Part shown: positions 1-8,016 of the stretch, piece after piece
Layout of the letters: every line of letters begins with the position of its first letter
Position numbering within the stretch: the stretch's first letter is position 1
Assembly (NCBI GenBank): GCA_963663845.2
Contig: OY760650.2
Location: forward strand, 3,038,001 to 3,102,000
Source of the DNA: Versatilivorator sp963663845
Lineage (GTDB): Bacteria; Acidobacteriota; Terriglobia; Versatilivoradales; Versatilivoraceae
Reading direction: 5' to 3'
DNA: 64,000 nucleotides
Translations under genes and position numbers: made by a program
Notes under the pieces: model-generated
Databases searched by the model: none
The model's input: only the letters and a program-made list of their open reading frames with translations
Told to the model about the DNA's origin: nothing

Positions 1-2
1 GG

Positions 3-965
3 ATCTATTGCTTGGCGGCCTACCGCAACGCCGAAATGATCGAGGAGACCATCCGGAGCGAGGGCTTCGACTGCGACTATTCCCGCTCGGGCTGGGTTCA
101 GGGACAGGATGCCCTGGAACAGGAGGGGCTGGAGGCGTCGGTGAAGATGGCGGTCGAAACCGGTTTCACCGACTGGACCTCCATCGGTCCGGAGGAGGTG
201 CTGGAGCGCAGCGGGATGCGGGTGGATCATCCGGCCGGGTTTTCGCGGGCGGCGGCCTCCTGGCACCCGGCCAAGTGGGTCTGGTGCCTGCTGGGCGCCG
301 CGCTCGAAAAGCCGAGCGTGGAGCTGATGACCCGAACGCGGGTGACCGGCGTCGAGGACGAGGGAGAACTCTATCGCGTGTCCACGACCCGGGGCTCCCT
401 ATTGACCCGGCACCTGGTCTACGCCACCGAGTCCTACACTCCCAGGATCTATCCGCGGCTGCATGACTGCATCCTGCCCATGCAGCAGCAGGCCGCCAGC
501 GGCGACGGCGGGCCCGAAGCTATGAAGCCCCACGTGGGCATCAGCGGCTCCTGGTACTTCGCCGGACGCTACGCCCGCCGGGTCCTGTTCGGTTCGGGCG
601 GCCCCCGGGTTCCCGATCAGGAGGCGGGGCGCAACCGTCCCTCACGCTTTCTCACCCGGTTCGTGGCGGCGGAGATGAAGAAGCAATTCGGTCCCTTCCG
701 GCTCCGCATGGCCAACGAGTGGAGCGGCACCGTGAGCTATACGCCGGACGAATACCCGATCGTGGGGCTGCTGGACGGAAAGCGCCGGCACATCATCGGC
801 GGAATGGCCGGCTCCGGCAGCGGGGTCTCCTTCAACGGCGGCCGCTGCATCGTCAACCGCATCCTGGGCCTGGACGACGAGCCCGACGACTATCCCCCCG
901 CCTACTTCGCTCCCGGCCGCCTCATGGATCCCGCCCGACACGCCTGGCCGGATATCGAACGGTAG
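3..965 (+). CDS. FAD-dependent oxidoreductase (DAO family), 5' end missing
   Basis: The frame is open from the window edge, so the N-terminal Rossmann region and true start are outside; about 320 codons are visible. The visible part resembles the substrate and C-terminal half of DAO-type flavoenzymes (D-amino acid oxidase, sarcosine oxidase, glycine oxidase): a segment leading to YATESYTP, the usual site where the FAD-binding strand returns, then TPDEYPIVGLL and the C-terminal flavin-contact stretch GGMAGSGSGVSFNGG. Such enzymes oxidise amines or amino acids with FAD and are normally cytoplasmic. A perfect hairpin begins immediately after the TAG stop. The downstream gene is convergent. Substrate cannot be told. 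Family assignment is fairly sure, specific function is not. Confidence 0.75.
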   Translation: MYCLAAYRNAEMIEETIRSEGFDCDYSRSGWVQGQDALEQEGLEASVKMAVETGFTDWTSIGPEEVLERSGMRVDHPAGFSRAAASWHPAKWVWCLLGAALEKPSVELMTRTRVTGVEDEGELYRVSTTRGSLLTRHLVYATESYTPRIYPRLHDCILPMQQQAASGDGGPEAMKPHVGISGSWYFAGRYARRVLFGSGGPRVPDQEAGRNRPSRFLTRFVAAEMKKQFGPFRLRMANEWSGTVSYTPDEYPIVGLLDGKRRHIIGGMAGSGSGVSFNGGRCIVNRILGLDDEPDDYPPAYFAPGRLMDPARHAWPDIER

Positions 966-986
966 GGGCAACCCTTGTGGTTGCCC
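966..986. terminator. Hairpin directly after the oxidoreductase stop codon
   Basis: GGGCAACC (966-973) and GGTTGCCC (979-986) form a perfect 8 bp stem with a 5 nt loop, starting one base after the stop codon at 963-965. There is no clear T tract, so it may act as a bidirectional or factor-assisted terminator between two convergent genes. This motif type is also seen as a dispersed intergenic hairpin in other environmental genomes. Confidence 0.5.
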
Positions 987-1029
987 GACTGTTCTCCCGC
1001 CCTGACATTCGGCGCCATCCCTCACCAAT

Positions 1030-2004
1030 TTACTGATCGATGCGGTAGATCGGATCGAGCCCCCGGGCCACCCGGTCCAGGTTCTCGGCCGCCATGGCGG
1101 CCCGGCGCTCGGCCGTCTCCTGGGTCTGGCCGGCGATGTGGGGCGCCGCCACCACGTTGGGGAGCTGAAGCAGCGGGGAATCGGGATCGACCGGCTCTTC
1201 GGCGAAGACGTCCAGGCCGGCCCCGGCCAACTGTTTTTCGATCAGGGCCTCATAGAGGGCTTCCTGGTCCACCAGGCCTCCGCGAGCCACGTTGATGAGG
1301 TAGGCGGTCGGCTTCATCAGCCGAAGCCGGCGGGCGTCGATGGTATGCCGGGTTTCCCGATTGAGGTGGAGGTGCAGGGAGAGGTAGTCGCTGTGAGCGA
1401 CGACCTGGTCCAGTTCATCGGGTCCGCCCACGAAATCAACTCCCAGCTCCTCCTGCTCCTCCGGGGAGACGGACCGGATGTCGATGGCCGAAATCTTCAT
1501 GGAAAAGCTCTTGGCCCGCCGCGCCAGCTCGATGGCGCTGGCCCCGAAACCCACCAGGCCCAGCCGCCGGTTTTCCAGGTCCAGCCCCTTGGGCCGGCCC
1601 ACCACCCGGTCCCGGAGAAGGGCCTGGGCTTCCGGCCAGCGGCGGGACACCATGATCATGAGCATCAGGGCGCATTCGGCCAGGGGCACGGCGCTGGAAC
1701 CGCCCGGGGTGTTGGCGACCGGAATCCGCCTCTCGCGCCAGTAGTCCACGTCGAAGTTGTCGAATCCGGTGCTGACCAGTTGCCAGAGCTTGACCGAGCC
1801 GGCCAGCAGGTCGGCCAGCGGCTTCTTGTCCTTGGGACCGCCCAGGTCCAACACGGCCTCCACTCCCTGCAACTGCGGGGCCGGGTCCTGGTTGGGGTCG
1901 AAACGGACCACCTGGTGACGGGGGGCGATCAGCTTCATTGCCTCCTCCTCCCAGAAGTCGGGAGGGGGCGTGGCGAGCAAGAGAACCTTGATTGAGGGAG
2001 CCAT
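1030..2004 (-). CDS. D-2-hydroxyacid dehydrogenase, NAD-dependent
   Basis: A 324-residue protein of normal length for the family of phosphoglycerate, glyoxylate/hydroxypyruvate and formate dehydrogenases. The NAD site is LGLVGFGASA near residues 148-157, a GxGxxA version of the usual GxGxxG. The catalytic triad is present: Arg241 in NVARGG, Glu269 or Glu270 in DVFAEEP and His289 in APHIAGQT. The ATG at 2004 is preceded by AGGAGG with 8 bases spacing, a strong ribosome binding site that fixes the start. It reduces a 2-keto acid to a D-2-hydroxy acid, or the reverse, in the cytoplasm. The gene faces the oxidoreductase convergently and shows no obvious operon partner. The exact substrate is not decided by sequence. 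Confidence 0.85.
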   Translation of the reverse strand: MAPSIKVLLLATPPPDFWEEEAMKLIAPRHQVVRFDPNQDPAPQLQGVEAVLDLGGPKDKKPLADLLAGSVKLWQLVSTGFDNFDVDYWRERRIPVANTPGGSSAVPLAECALMLMIMVSRRWPEAQALLRDRVVGRPKGLDLENRRLGLVGFGASAIELARRAKSFSMKISAIDIRSVSPEEQEELGVDFVGGPDELDQVVAHSDYLSLHLHLNRETRHTIDARRLRLMKPTAYLINVARGGLVDQEALYEALIEKQLAGAGLDVFAEEPVDPDSPLLQLPNVVAAPHIAGQTQETAERRAAMAAENLDRVARGLDPIYRIDQ

Positions 2005-2029
2005 CAGATGAACCTCCTGGAGAGAATTG

Positions 2030-2058
2030 TTGATGGTTGATTTCTGATTGTTGATTGG
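2030..2058. repeat. Degenerate TTGAT tandem repeat in the 5' flank
   Basis: The leader upstream of the dehydrogenase contains three TTGAT copies in 29 bases (TTGATGG, TTGATTT, TTGATTGG), i.e. a short degenerate direct repeat. The stretch 2005-2101 holds no gene. Its function is unknown and it may be simple slippage sequence. Confidence 0.4.
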
Positions 2059-2101
2059 AGAGCACGGACAATCGGTTGTGCCTCAAATCCGGAATCTACA
2101 G

Positions 2102-2509
2102 TTACGAACCCCGGTCCTCCAATAGCGTTATCCTATCCAACTGCGCCACCATTCGGTCGAAGGTATATAGGGTATCCGCTCCCACCCGATTTGCAGCCGC
2201 AGCAATCATCAGGTCGGAAAACCCGGCGCCTCCCCGCCGATAGCTCACAGCGGCGCGGGCCACGTCTTCAGCCGCCTCGACCACAAGGGCTTCGGTGGCG
2301 ACCAAATTCTCAAGCACCGTCGCAATCCGGTCGCGGGAAAACCCGTAGGCCCGTCTCAATACCCATACCAGTTCGACAATCACCTCACGGCAGACGAACC
2401 CCGGTCGTTCAGTCGTCAACCCTTCCAGCAACAAACGGGCGGCCGTTGCCTGGCTGGCATCGTCCGCCACCAGGTAGCGGACCAGGACGTTGGTATCGAG
2501 CGCGATCAC
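2102..2509 (-). CDS. vapC: PIN-domain ribonuclease toxin, VapC-like
   Basis: A 135-residue single PIN domain protein, typical toxin length. The acidic metal-binding residues are in place: Asp5 in LDTNVLV, Glu46 in the helix REVIVELVWVL, Asp99 in GFSDLMIAAA and Asp118 in YTFDR. It would cleave RNA (initiator tRNA or rRNA loops in known VapC proteins) when freed from its antitoxin. The GTG start at 2509 overlaps the antitoxin stop codon by four bases (GTGA), so translation is probably coupled. The pair is flanked by unrelated metabolic genes, as usual for chromosomal toxin-antitoxin modules. The target RNA cannot be predicted. Confidence 0.88.
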   Translation of the reverse strand: MIALDTNVLVRYLVADDASQATAARLLLEGLTTERPGFVCREVIVELVWVLRRAYGFSRDRIATVLENLVATEALVVEAAEDVARAAVSYRRGGAGFSDLMIAAAANRVGADTLYTFDRMVAQLDRITLLEDRGS

Positions 2510-2739
2510 TCCTCGCGGGCCCCCTCGGCAACCGCCTGTTCCATGTCCTCCAACGTCAGGGGCGGACCGTGATGTTTCAATGCACCAAACAGTCGCCCGA
2601 TGGGCCGCACGGGCAAGATCCGGACCTCATTGTCCAGGATGACGTAACGGACGCGGTCTCCTGTCTTGACTCCGAGTGCCTGCCGCACGGATTTAGGCAA
2701 TGTCGTCTGCCCTTTTGAAGTGATGGCAGATTGAACCAT
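2506..2739 (-). CDS. vapB: AbrB/MazE-fold antitoxin, VapB-like
   Basis: A 77-residue protein whose N-terminal half is a swapped-hairpin AbrB/SpoVT DNA-binding domain: SAITSKGQTTLPKSVRQALG followed by a KTGDRVRYVI strand. The C-terminal half, rich in acid residues, is the likely toxin-binding arm. I chose ATG at 2739, because AGGTG lies about seven bases upstream; an in-frame GTG at 2748 would add three residues. It neutralises the adjacent PIN toxin and should repress its own promoter, where two copies of CCTTACTT occur. Confidence 0.88.
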   Translation of the reverse strand: MVQSAITSKGQTTLPKSVRQALGVKTGDRVRYVILDNEVRILPVRPIGRLFGALKHHGPPLTLEDMEQAVAEGAREE

Positions 2740-2754
2740 GGCAAACACCTGATT

Positions 2755-2797
2755 CCTTACTTAAGTTAAATATCCCTTACTTTATAATAAATATCAA
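2755..2797 (-). promoter_or_regulatory. Candidate vapBC promoter with paired operator boxes
   Basis: On the minus strand TTGATA (2797-2792) and GATATT (2774-2769) are separated by 17 bases, a plausible -35/-10 pair. Two identical 8 bp boxes, CCTTACTT on the plus strand at 2755-2762 and 2775-2782, are 20 bp apart (two helical turns); one sits in the promoter spacer, the other near the expected transcript start. An ACTTAAGT palindrome (2759-2766) overlaps one box. This layout suits autorepression by the AbrB-type antitoxin. Inferred from sequence only. Confidence 0.5.
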
Positions 2798-2906
2798 GGA
2801 TAATGGGACGCGTCCCAACCCTGGTGAGCAGAGCCCTGCTCTGCCGCGCGAATCATTCAGTGGAGCCACGTGCAAAATTCGGCAGCGGGACCTTTGCCGG
2901 GAATGG

Positions 2907-2982
2907 CCACAAAAGGCACAAAAACACAAAAAGAGCGGAACGATTTCAAAGAATCGTTTTGTGACTTTTGTGCTTTTTGTGG
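2907..2982. repeat. Long imperfect intergenic hairpin
   Basis: A 76-base fold-back: the inner arms AACGATT and AATCGTT are perfect around a 6 nt loop, and the outer arms, beginning CCACAAAAGGCACAAAA and ending with TTTTGTGCTTTTTGTGG, pair with a few mismatches and a left-side bulge of about eight bases. A 60-codon open frame crosses it but has the composition of the repeat and no family resemblance, so I treat it as non-coding. Confidence 0.6.
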
Positions 2983-3082
2983 TGAACGCGCATTTCTCAC
3001 CAAGTCACACCCGGTATTGAAAAAGGCAGAACATCACGTTCGCCGGCAATAGGACCTGCTGCCCCGCTACGAATATTGCAAA

Positions 3083-3250
3083 AAACTCAACTCATCAACC
3101 CGTTTATTGGTGTTCATTGGTGTCCATTCGTGGTTCGCCGTTTTCCTTTGTGGATTTCTTTTCCCTCCGAGTCTCTTTCTTCGTGGCCCTTCGTCGTCCT
3201 TCGTGCCCCTTCGTGGATAACTCTTTGTCCTTTCGACTCTTCGTGGACGA
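3083..3250. repeat. Dispersed TTCGTGG-rich intergenic repeat, copy 1
   Basis: The interval between vapBC and the malonyl-CoA synthetase (2798-3254) has no credible gene. Its distal part is built from variants of ATTCGTGTCCATTGGTGG and TTCGTGGCCCTTCGT. Very similar text occurs at 45026-45175 (same strand) and reverse-complemented at 8998-9045 and 59965-60045, which makes it a dispersed family. It ends at the synthetase stop codon. Confidence 0.65.
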
Positions 3251-3254
3251 TGCC

Positions 3255-4769
3255 TCAACGGGTTTCGGACAAGGATTGATTCGGTGGGAAGTGCTTGGCC
3301 AGCTCGCGCTTGTTGACCTTGCCCATCAGGTTGCGGGGCAAGCTGTCCATCGGCAGGAAGCGTTGGGGCACCTTGTAGACGGCCAGCCTGGCCTTGGCCC
3401 ACCGGCGCAGGCGGTCCGGCGAGGGAGACCGGCCGGGGCGGGGAACCAGCGCCGCCGCCACGCACTCTCCCCACTTGCTGTCGGGAAGTCCGACCACGGC
3501 GCACTCGGCGATGTCCGGATGGGTTCGCAAGACCTCTTCGATTTCCAGGGCCGAGACCTTGTACCCGCCGGTCTTGACGATGTCCACGCTCTGGCGCCCC
3601 AGGATGCGGAAGGAGCCTCTCTCCACCACGGCCACGTCCCCGGTCCGGAACCACCCGTCGCTGAACGCCGCCCGGGTTTCCTCGGGTCTTCGCCAGTACT
3701 CCCCGAAGACACCGGCTCCCTTGACCTGAATCTCCCCTGGAGCGCCGGGCTCGACCGGTTTCCCCTGGTCGTCCACCAATCGCACCTCGACGCCCGGAAG
3801 CGGTGTGCCCACGAATCCCGCCCGCCGCTCGCCCTCCAGGGGGTTGGAGAGGGCCATCCCGATCTCGGTCATGCCGTAGCGTTCCAGCAGCCGATGGCCG
3901 CTGATCTGCTGCCACCTCTCCAGCACCTGCACCGGCAGCGCCGCCGAGCCCGAAACCATCAGGCGCATCCTGGAGCAGGCCCGGGACCAGATCTCCCGCT
4001 GGGGGGGAGGCGCGGCCTCCCAGGCGGCGATCAACCGGGAGTAGACGGTCGGCACCGCCATGAACAGCGTGAGCGGGCTGCGGACGAATCGCTCCCACAC
4101 CTCGCCGGCCTGGAATCCGGGCAGCATCTCACAGGCGGCGCCCGACCAGAGAGCGCAGCATAGCAGGTTGACGATGCCGTGCACGTGGTGCAGGGGAAGG
4201 ACATGCAGGACGTGGTCCTGCGGTTGCCATCCCCAGGCGCCGACCAGGGTCTCGATCTGGGCCTCGAGGTTTCGGTGGGTGGAGACCACCCCCTTGGGCC
4301 GGCTGGTGGTGCCGCTGGTGTAGACGATCATGGCCCGTCGCGAGGCGGGGATCGAGGGCAGCCGGACCGAGGTGGAGTCCGGCTCCGGAGAGGCATCCTC
4401 CACTACGGCCAGGTCGCACCCGCGGGCCGCCGGACGGACCCGTTCCGCAAGGGACTTGTGGACGACCACCAGGTGGGCGCCGGAGTCCCGGATGACGACT
4501 TCCCACTCCGGTGGCGGATGCTCGGCGCACAGGGGAACCGCAATGCCGCCGGCCCGCCAGATTCCCCACTGGGTGGCCACGTGGGAAAACCCCGGAGGCA
4601 GCAGGAAGGCGACCCTCTTTTCGCCGAGGTCCCCGGCTCCCTGGAGCCATCTCCCGGCCGCAGCGGCCGAGGCCCGCAGCAGGTCGCGGTATGAGAAACG
4701 GGAGCCCTCGGCCACGATGGCGGTTCGATCGGGATGCCGCCGGGCTTGTCGGACCAGTCCTGGTTCCAT
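3255..4769 (-). CDS. Malonyl-CoA synthetase-like acyl-CoA ligase (ACSF3/MatB type)
   Basis: A 504-residue class I adenylate-forming enzyme. Motifs in order: phosphate loop TSGTTSRPKG (151-160), HHVHG (194-198), adenine motif YGMTEIGMALSNP (about 298-310), TGD (about 376-378), hinge region with ILGRQSVDIVKTGGYKVSA (about 389-407) and the catalytic Lys in LMGKVNK (about 484). The stretches LLERYGMTEIGMALS and VDIVKTGGYKVSALE are very like human ACSF3 and bacterial MatB, which make malonyl-CoA from malonate, ATP and CoA. A longer frame upstream exists, but ATG at 4769 has GGGAG about eight bases upstream and begins the domain. It follows the TonB receptor gene on the same strand by 59 bases, so they may be co-transcribed. 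Methylmalonate is an alternative substrate. Confidence 0.8.
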   Translation of the reverse strand: MEPGLVRQARRHPDRTAIVAEGSRFSYRDLLRASAAAAGRWLQGAGDLGEKRVAFLLPPGFSHVATQWGIWRAGGIAVPLCAEHPPPEWEVVIRDSGAHLVVVHKSLAERVRPAARGCDLAVVEDASPEPDSTSVRLPSIPASRRAMIVYTSGTTSRPKGVVSTHRNLEAQIETLVGAWGWQPQDHVLHVLPLHHVHGIVNLLCCALWSGAACEMLPGFQAGEVWERFVRSPLTLFMAVPTVYSRLIAAWEAAPPPQREIWSRACSRMRLMVSGSAALPVQVLERWQQISGHRLLERYGMTEIGMALSNPLEGERRAGFVGTPLPGVEVRLVDDQGKPVEPGAPGEIQVKGAGVFGEYWRRPEETRAAFSDGWFRTGDVAVVERGSFRILGRQSVDIVKTGGYKVSALEIEEVLRTHPDIAECAVVGLPDSKWGECVAAALVPRPGRSPSPDRLRRWAKARLAVYKVPQRFLPMDSLPRNLMGKVNKRELAKHFPPNQSLSETR

Positions 4770-4828
4770 GAAACATTCTCCCGGAATTACAAGAGAGCCG
4801 GCGGCTATGGGGCTCGGAGCCGGCTGGG

Positions 4829-7800
4829 TCAAAACCGTTGGGTGACGGTCAGCTTCACCCGGCGTCCCCTGGGGTTGTGCGTCAGGGAATCGTAGGTCCC
4901 CTCGGTATTGACCAGGGGAGGCCGCCGGTTGGCCAGGTTCAGACCGGAAACGGTCACGGTGGTTCCGGAATCGGGAATCTGCCAGCGGAAGTTCAGATCG
5001 AAGGTCAGGAACTCGTCGATCCGGCGGTAGGCGGCCACCGTGTCCCGATCCTCGTATCCCGAGATGTAGTGCACCCCTCCGATCAGGCCGTAGCGGCTCC
5101 AGTGGTAGCCCAGGCTGCCGTGGGTCCTCCAGCGAGGGAGGGGAGGGGCCAGCGGGTTGGTCCAGTTCAGGTAGCCGGCCGCCTGCTCCCTGGGACGCAG
5201 CACCACGCCGTTGTGAAGGAGAGCCTCCACTTCGAAGTCCAGGGTGTGATTCCCATCCAGGTGGCCCACCAGCACGCCCGGACCCATGAGCCGGCGGCCG
5301 CCCAGGTGCCAGTCGATCCCCGAGGTCTCGATGCCCGGCCAGTTGATGTGGTGCACGCGGATTCTCTCGATGTTCACCGGATCGCAACTGCCGTCGTTGC
5401 GGTTGCCGGGACAGAAGATGCGTTCCTTCACTGCGCCTCGGGTGGCCGGGTCGGCATAGGCGGAAGCCAGGGCGGCGTGGGGCAGCACCCCGATGGGGTT
5501 GTTGAAATCGAATCCCCAGTAGTCCAGGGTGAAGTCGAAGTCGGGGTCATGCTTCAGGATCACCCCCAGGTTGTAGTTGAGCGCATCTTCCGGAAGCAGG
5601 CTGTTGCTTCCCGAGGTGCTGATGGCCTTGTAGGTGCCGCTGGTGGCCACGTAGTCGGTGGTGGTGACCAGGTCCTGGTTGAGGTCGTCCACCGAGGGGG
5701 TGCGGAAGGAGGTCTGCACCGTTCCTCTCAGGGCCACCAGGTTGCTCAGTTGCACGCGTATGGAGGCCTTGGGGTCGAAGCTGTCGGCGAACTGGTAGCG
5801 TTCATAGTGGGCGGCCAACTGGGCATCCACCCGCTCTCCCAGTTTGAGAGCCAGTTCGGCGAAGGTCACGTGAGTGCCCTGCCGGTCGTCGTAGGGATGG
5901 GCGCCGGAGGTGAAGGTGAAGGAGCCGGTTTGCACCGGACAACTCGAGTCTCCCGGAACCGGGCAGGGGTTGACGTCCAGGTTGCCGGCGCTGTTGGGCC
6001 TCGCCCCCACGTCCACCAGCCGGTACTGGTAGCCCACCGCGTAGCTTGCCACGCTGGAATGCAGCGTCCCGTTCAGGGTGGCGTCGGCCGTCAGCAGGCT
6101 GGCCCGGTTGACGGAGGTGACGTCTTGGTTGATCCATCCCAGCAGTTCGGGAGTGTTGGCCAGTTCGGGACGATACTCGGGGTTGCGGGTGTCCCTGAAG
6201 CGGGCGCCCGGCTGAGCCGAGAATTCGATGGCGTTGCTGAAGGGGTTGTAGTAGGAGCAGTCGCCCCGCCCGGGCGCGATGCCCTCGGGGATGGGACCGA
6301 GCGCCATTCCGGAGGGGGCCGTCGGGTCCACCACCACCGTGGCCCCGCAGTTGGGGCCGCCGAAACCCCGATAGGCCAGGAATTTGCGATGAGCCCATTC
6401 CCCCGGGTGGCTCAACTCTCCCCTGGCGTCGGACCAGGTGGCTCCCAGGTCGTAGAAGAGGCCGGTTTCTCCGATTTCGCTCCCCACCGACCCGGCAAGC
6501 CGCCGGGTGCGGGACTGCCGGGGCGAGCTGCGGCCGGGGCCCGAGTTTCCGACCAGGCGGCCGAAGAAGTACCAGGGCTCTTCTCCGGTGAGGTCCAGCG
6601 GCTCGCCGGCGGTGGTGGTCAGCGTCGGGTATTGGCCGACGAACGCCCTTCTGCCCGGGTGGTCGGCGCCGACCACCTGCAGTCCGTCGAAAATCGACAC
6701 GGGCGGGAACGACGGGGTGGTCTCCCAATCGGGAATTCGGGCATCGGCATAGAGCATCTCCAGGTGGTAGGTCCTGTTGTCGCCGAAGGTCCCGTTGATC
6801 TCGGCAAACCCCCGACTGTGCTGCTGGGCGTAGATCAGGCTGTCCCAGGGCTGGTAGCGGAAGCGGCAGGTGCGGGAGCCCTTGTCGCTGTATCCTCCCA
6901 TCGCGTCGCAGCCCGGGTCGATGAAGCGGGGGGCTTCCACCAGGGCCGATATTCCGGTGGCCCCGGTCCGGGGCACGATGAAGGCGCCGGGGTTGCCCGT
7001 CCCCGACCATCCCCACCCCCATCCCGGGTAGGAGCGCAGCGTCCACCCGGTTTCCTCGGCTCCGAGATGGCCGGTGCGCTTGTGTTCCATGGCCACCACC
7101 AGGTGGGCCGAAGAGCCGAATTTCCTGCCCCAGATCCCGCCCAGCATCCCGTCCCTGGAACCCGAGAAGTGGTCGTAGGAGGCCGAGACTTCGAAGCCCT
7201 CGAACTGGCTGCGGGTGATGAAGTTGACCACGCCGGCGATCGCGTCCGAGCCGTAGACGGCCCCGGCGCCTTCCTTGAGGACGTCGATGCGGTCGATGGC
7301 GATGTCCGGAAAGGCGTTCACGTCCACGAAGCGGCCTCCGGCCAGACGGGCCGGCAGGTAGGTCTGCCGCCGTCCGTTGAGCAGCACCAGGGTGCGAGAG
7401 GCCCCCAGGGAGCGCAGGTTCACGTTGGCCACCGTCTCGGCAATGCCGGTCGAGGCGCCGTTGTACCAACTGTTGGACTCGCCCAGCACGCCGCCGCTGA
7501 CGCTCATGTTCTTGAACAGGTCCACCACCGAGGGCGATCCCTGCTGGGAGAGGGATTCCCGGTCGATGATGGAGACCGAGCTGGGAGAGTCGATGGGCGT
7601 TTCTCGGATCACGGTGCCCGTCACGTCGATCTCGGTGTAGATGATGTCGCTCTCATCGGTCAGCAGGATGTCGGTGTCGTCGTCTTGAGCGGCCGCCTCG
7701 GGTTCTTCTTCCCGGTTGCCGCGGTCGGTCTCTCCCGTCTGCCGAGAAGGCGCCGCTGGCTCCTGCAGTGGGGTTGGGTGGCTCGAGGCGACAGCAGGCT

Positions 7801-7858
7801 CTCCGAAGATCACCGGGAGAACGATCAGGCCGATGGTCTGCGCGAGTCGGTGGTTCAT
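4829..7858 (-). CDS. TonB-dependent outer-membrane receptor
   Basis: A 1009-residue outer-membrane protein. Residues 1-24 are a Sec signal peptide, followed by an acidic low-complexity linker with DDDTDILLTDESD. The plug domain spans about 75-215, with SSVSIIDRESLSQQG and the conserved GAGAVYGSDAIAGVVNFITR block; the rest is a 22-strand-type beta-barrel that ends in an aromatic residue (LTVTQRF), as expected for BAM-assembled barrels. It should import a large or scarce ligand using TonB energy; the ligand is unknown. Cysteines in the loops (for example in FCPGNRNDGSCD and CPVPGDSSCP) may form disulfides. A divergent dioxygenase gene starts 158 bases away and the malonyl-CoA synthetase lies just downstream. 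Confidence 0.93.
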   Translation of the reverse strand: MNHRLAQTIGLIVLPVIFGEPAVASSHPTPLQEPAAPSRQTGETDRGNREEEPEAAAQDDDTDILLTDESDIIYTEIDVTGTVIRETPIDSPSSVSIIDRESLSQQGSPSVVDLFKNMSVSGGVLGESNSWYNGASTGIAETVANVNLRSLGASRTLVLLNGRRQTYLPARLAGGRFVDVNAFPDIAIDRIDVLKEGAGAVYGSDAIAGVVNFITRSQFEGFEVSASYDHFSGSRDGMLGGIWGRKFGSSAHLVVAMEHKRTGHLGAEETGWTLRSYPGWGWGWSGTGNPGAFIVPRTGATGISALVEAPRFIDPGCDAMGGYSDKGSRTCRFRYQPWDSLIYAQQHSRGFAEINGTFGDNRTYHLEMLYADARIPDWETTPSFPPVSIFDGLQVVGADHPGRRAFVGQYPTLTTTAGEPLDLTGEEPWYFFGRLVGNSGPGRSSPRQSRTRRLAGSVGSEIGETGLFYDLGATWSDARGELSHPGEWAHRKFLAYRGFGGPNCGATVVVDPTAPSGMALGPIPEGIAPGRGDCSYYNPFSNAIEFSAQPGARFRDTRNPEYRPELANTPELLGWINQDVTSVNRASLLTADATLNGTLHSSVASYAVGYQYRLVDVGARPNSAGNLDVNPCPVPGDSSCPVQTGSFTFTSGAHPYDDRQGTHVTFAELALKLGERVDAQLAAHYERYQFADSFDPKASIRVQLSNLVALRGTVQTSFRTPSVDDLNQDLVTTTDYVATSGTYKAISTSGSNSLLPEDALNYNLGVILKHDPDFDFTLDYWGFDFNNPIGVLPHAALASAYADPATRGAVKERIFCPGNRNDGSCDPVNIERIRVHHINWPGIETSGIDWHLGGRRLMGPGVLVGHLDGNHTLDFEVEALLHNGVVLRPREQAAGYLNWTNPLAPPLPRWRTHGSLGYHWSRYGLIGGVHYISGYEDRDTVAAYRRIDEFLTFDLNFRWQIPDSGTTVTVSGLNLANRRPPLVNTEGTYDSLTHNPRGRRVKLTVTQRF

Positions 7859-7942
7859 GGATATTCCGGAATGGGTGAGGGCGGCGCCAGGGACTCGGTG
7901 GGTCAGAGCGGTTTGCGCCAGTGCTTTCCGGGCTCTTGTAGT

Positions 7943-7970
7943 TGCCGTCGCCGGCTGCTCCAGTATAATC
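7943..7970 (+). promoter_or_regulatory. Candidate sigma70-type promoter of the dioxygenase gene
   Basis: TTGCCG (7943-7948) and a consensus TATAAT (7965-7970) are separated by 16 bases and sit 46 bases upstream of the chosen ATG. The region lies between two divergent genes. The -35 matches the consensus at four of six positions. Confidence 0.5.
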
Positions 7971-8016
7971 GAAGCGCTTGTTTCGATACCATCGGATGTG
8001 GGCCGGGAGCGGATTC

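Noticed and set aside
2870..3052. 60-codon frame between vapBC and the malonyl-CoA synthetase
   Set aside because: It lies across a long hairpin and its composition follows the repeat.
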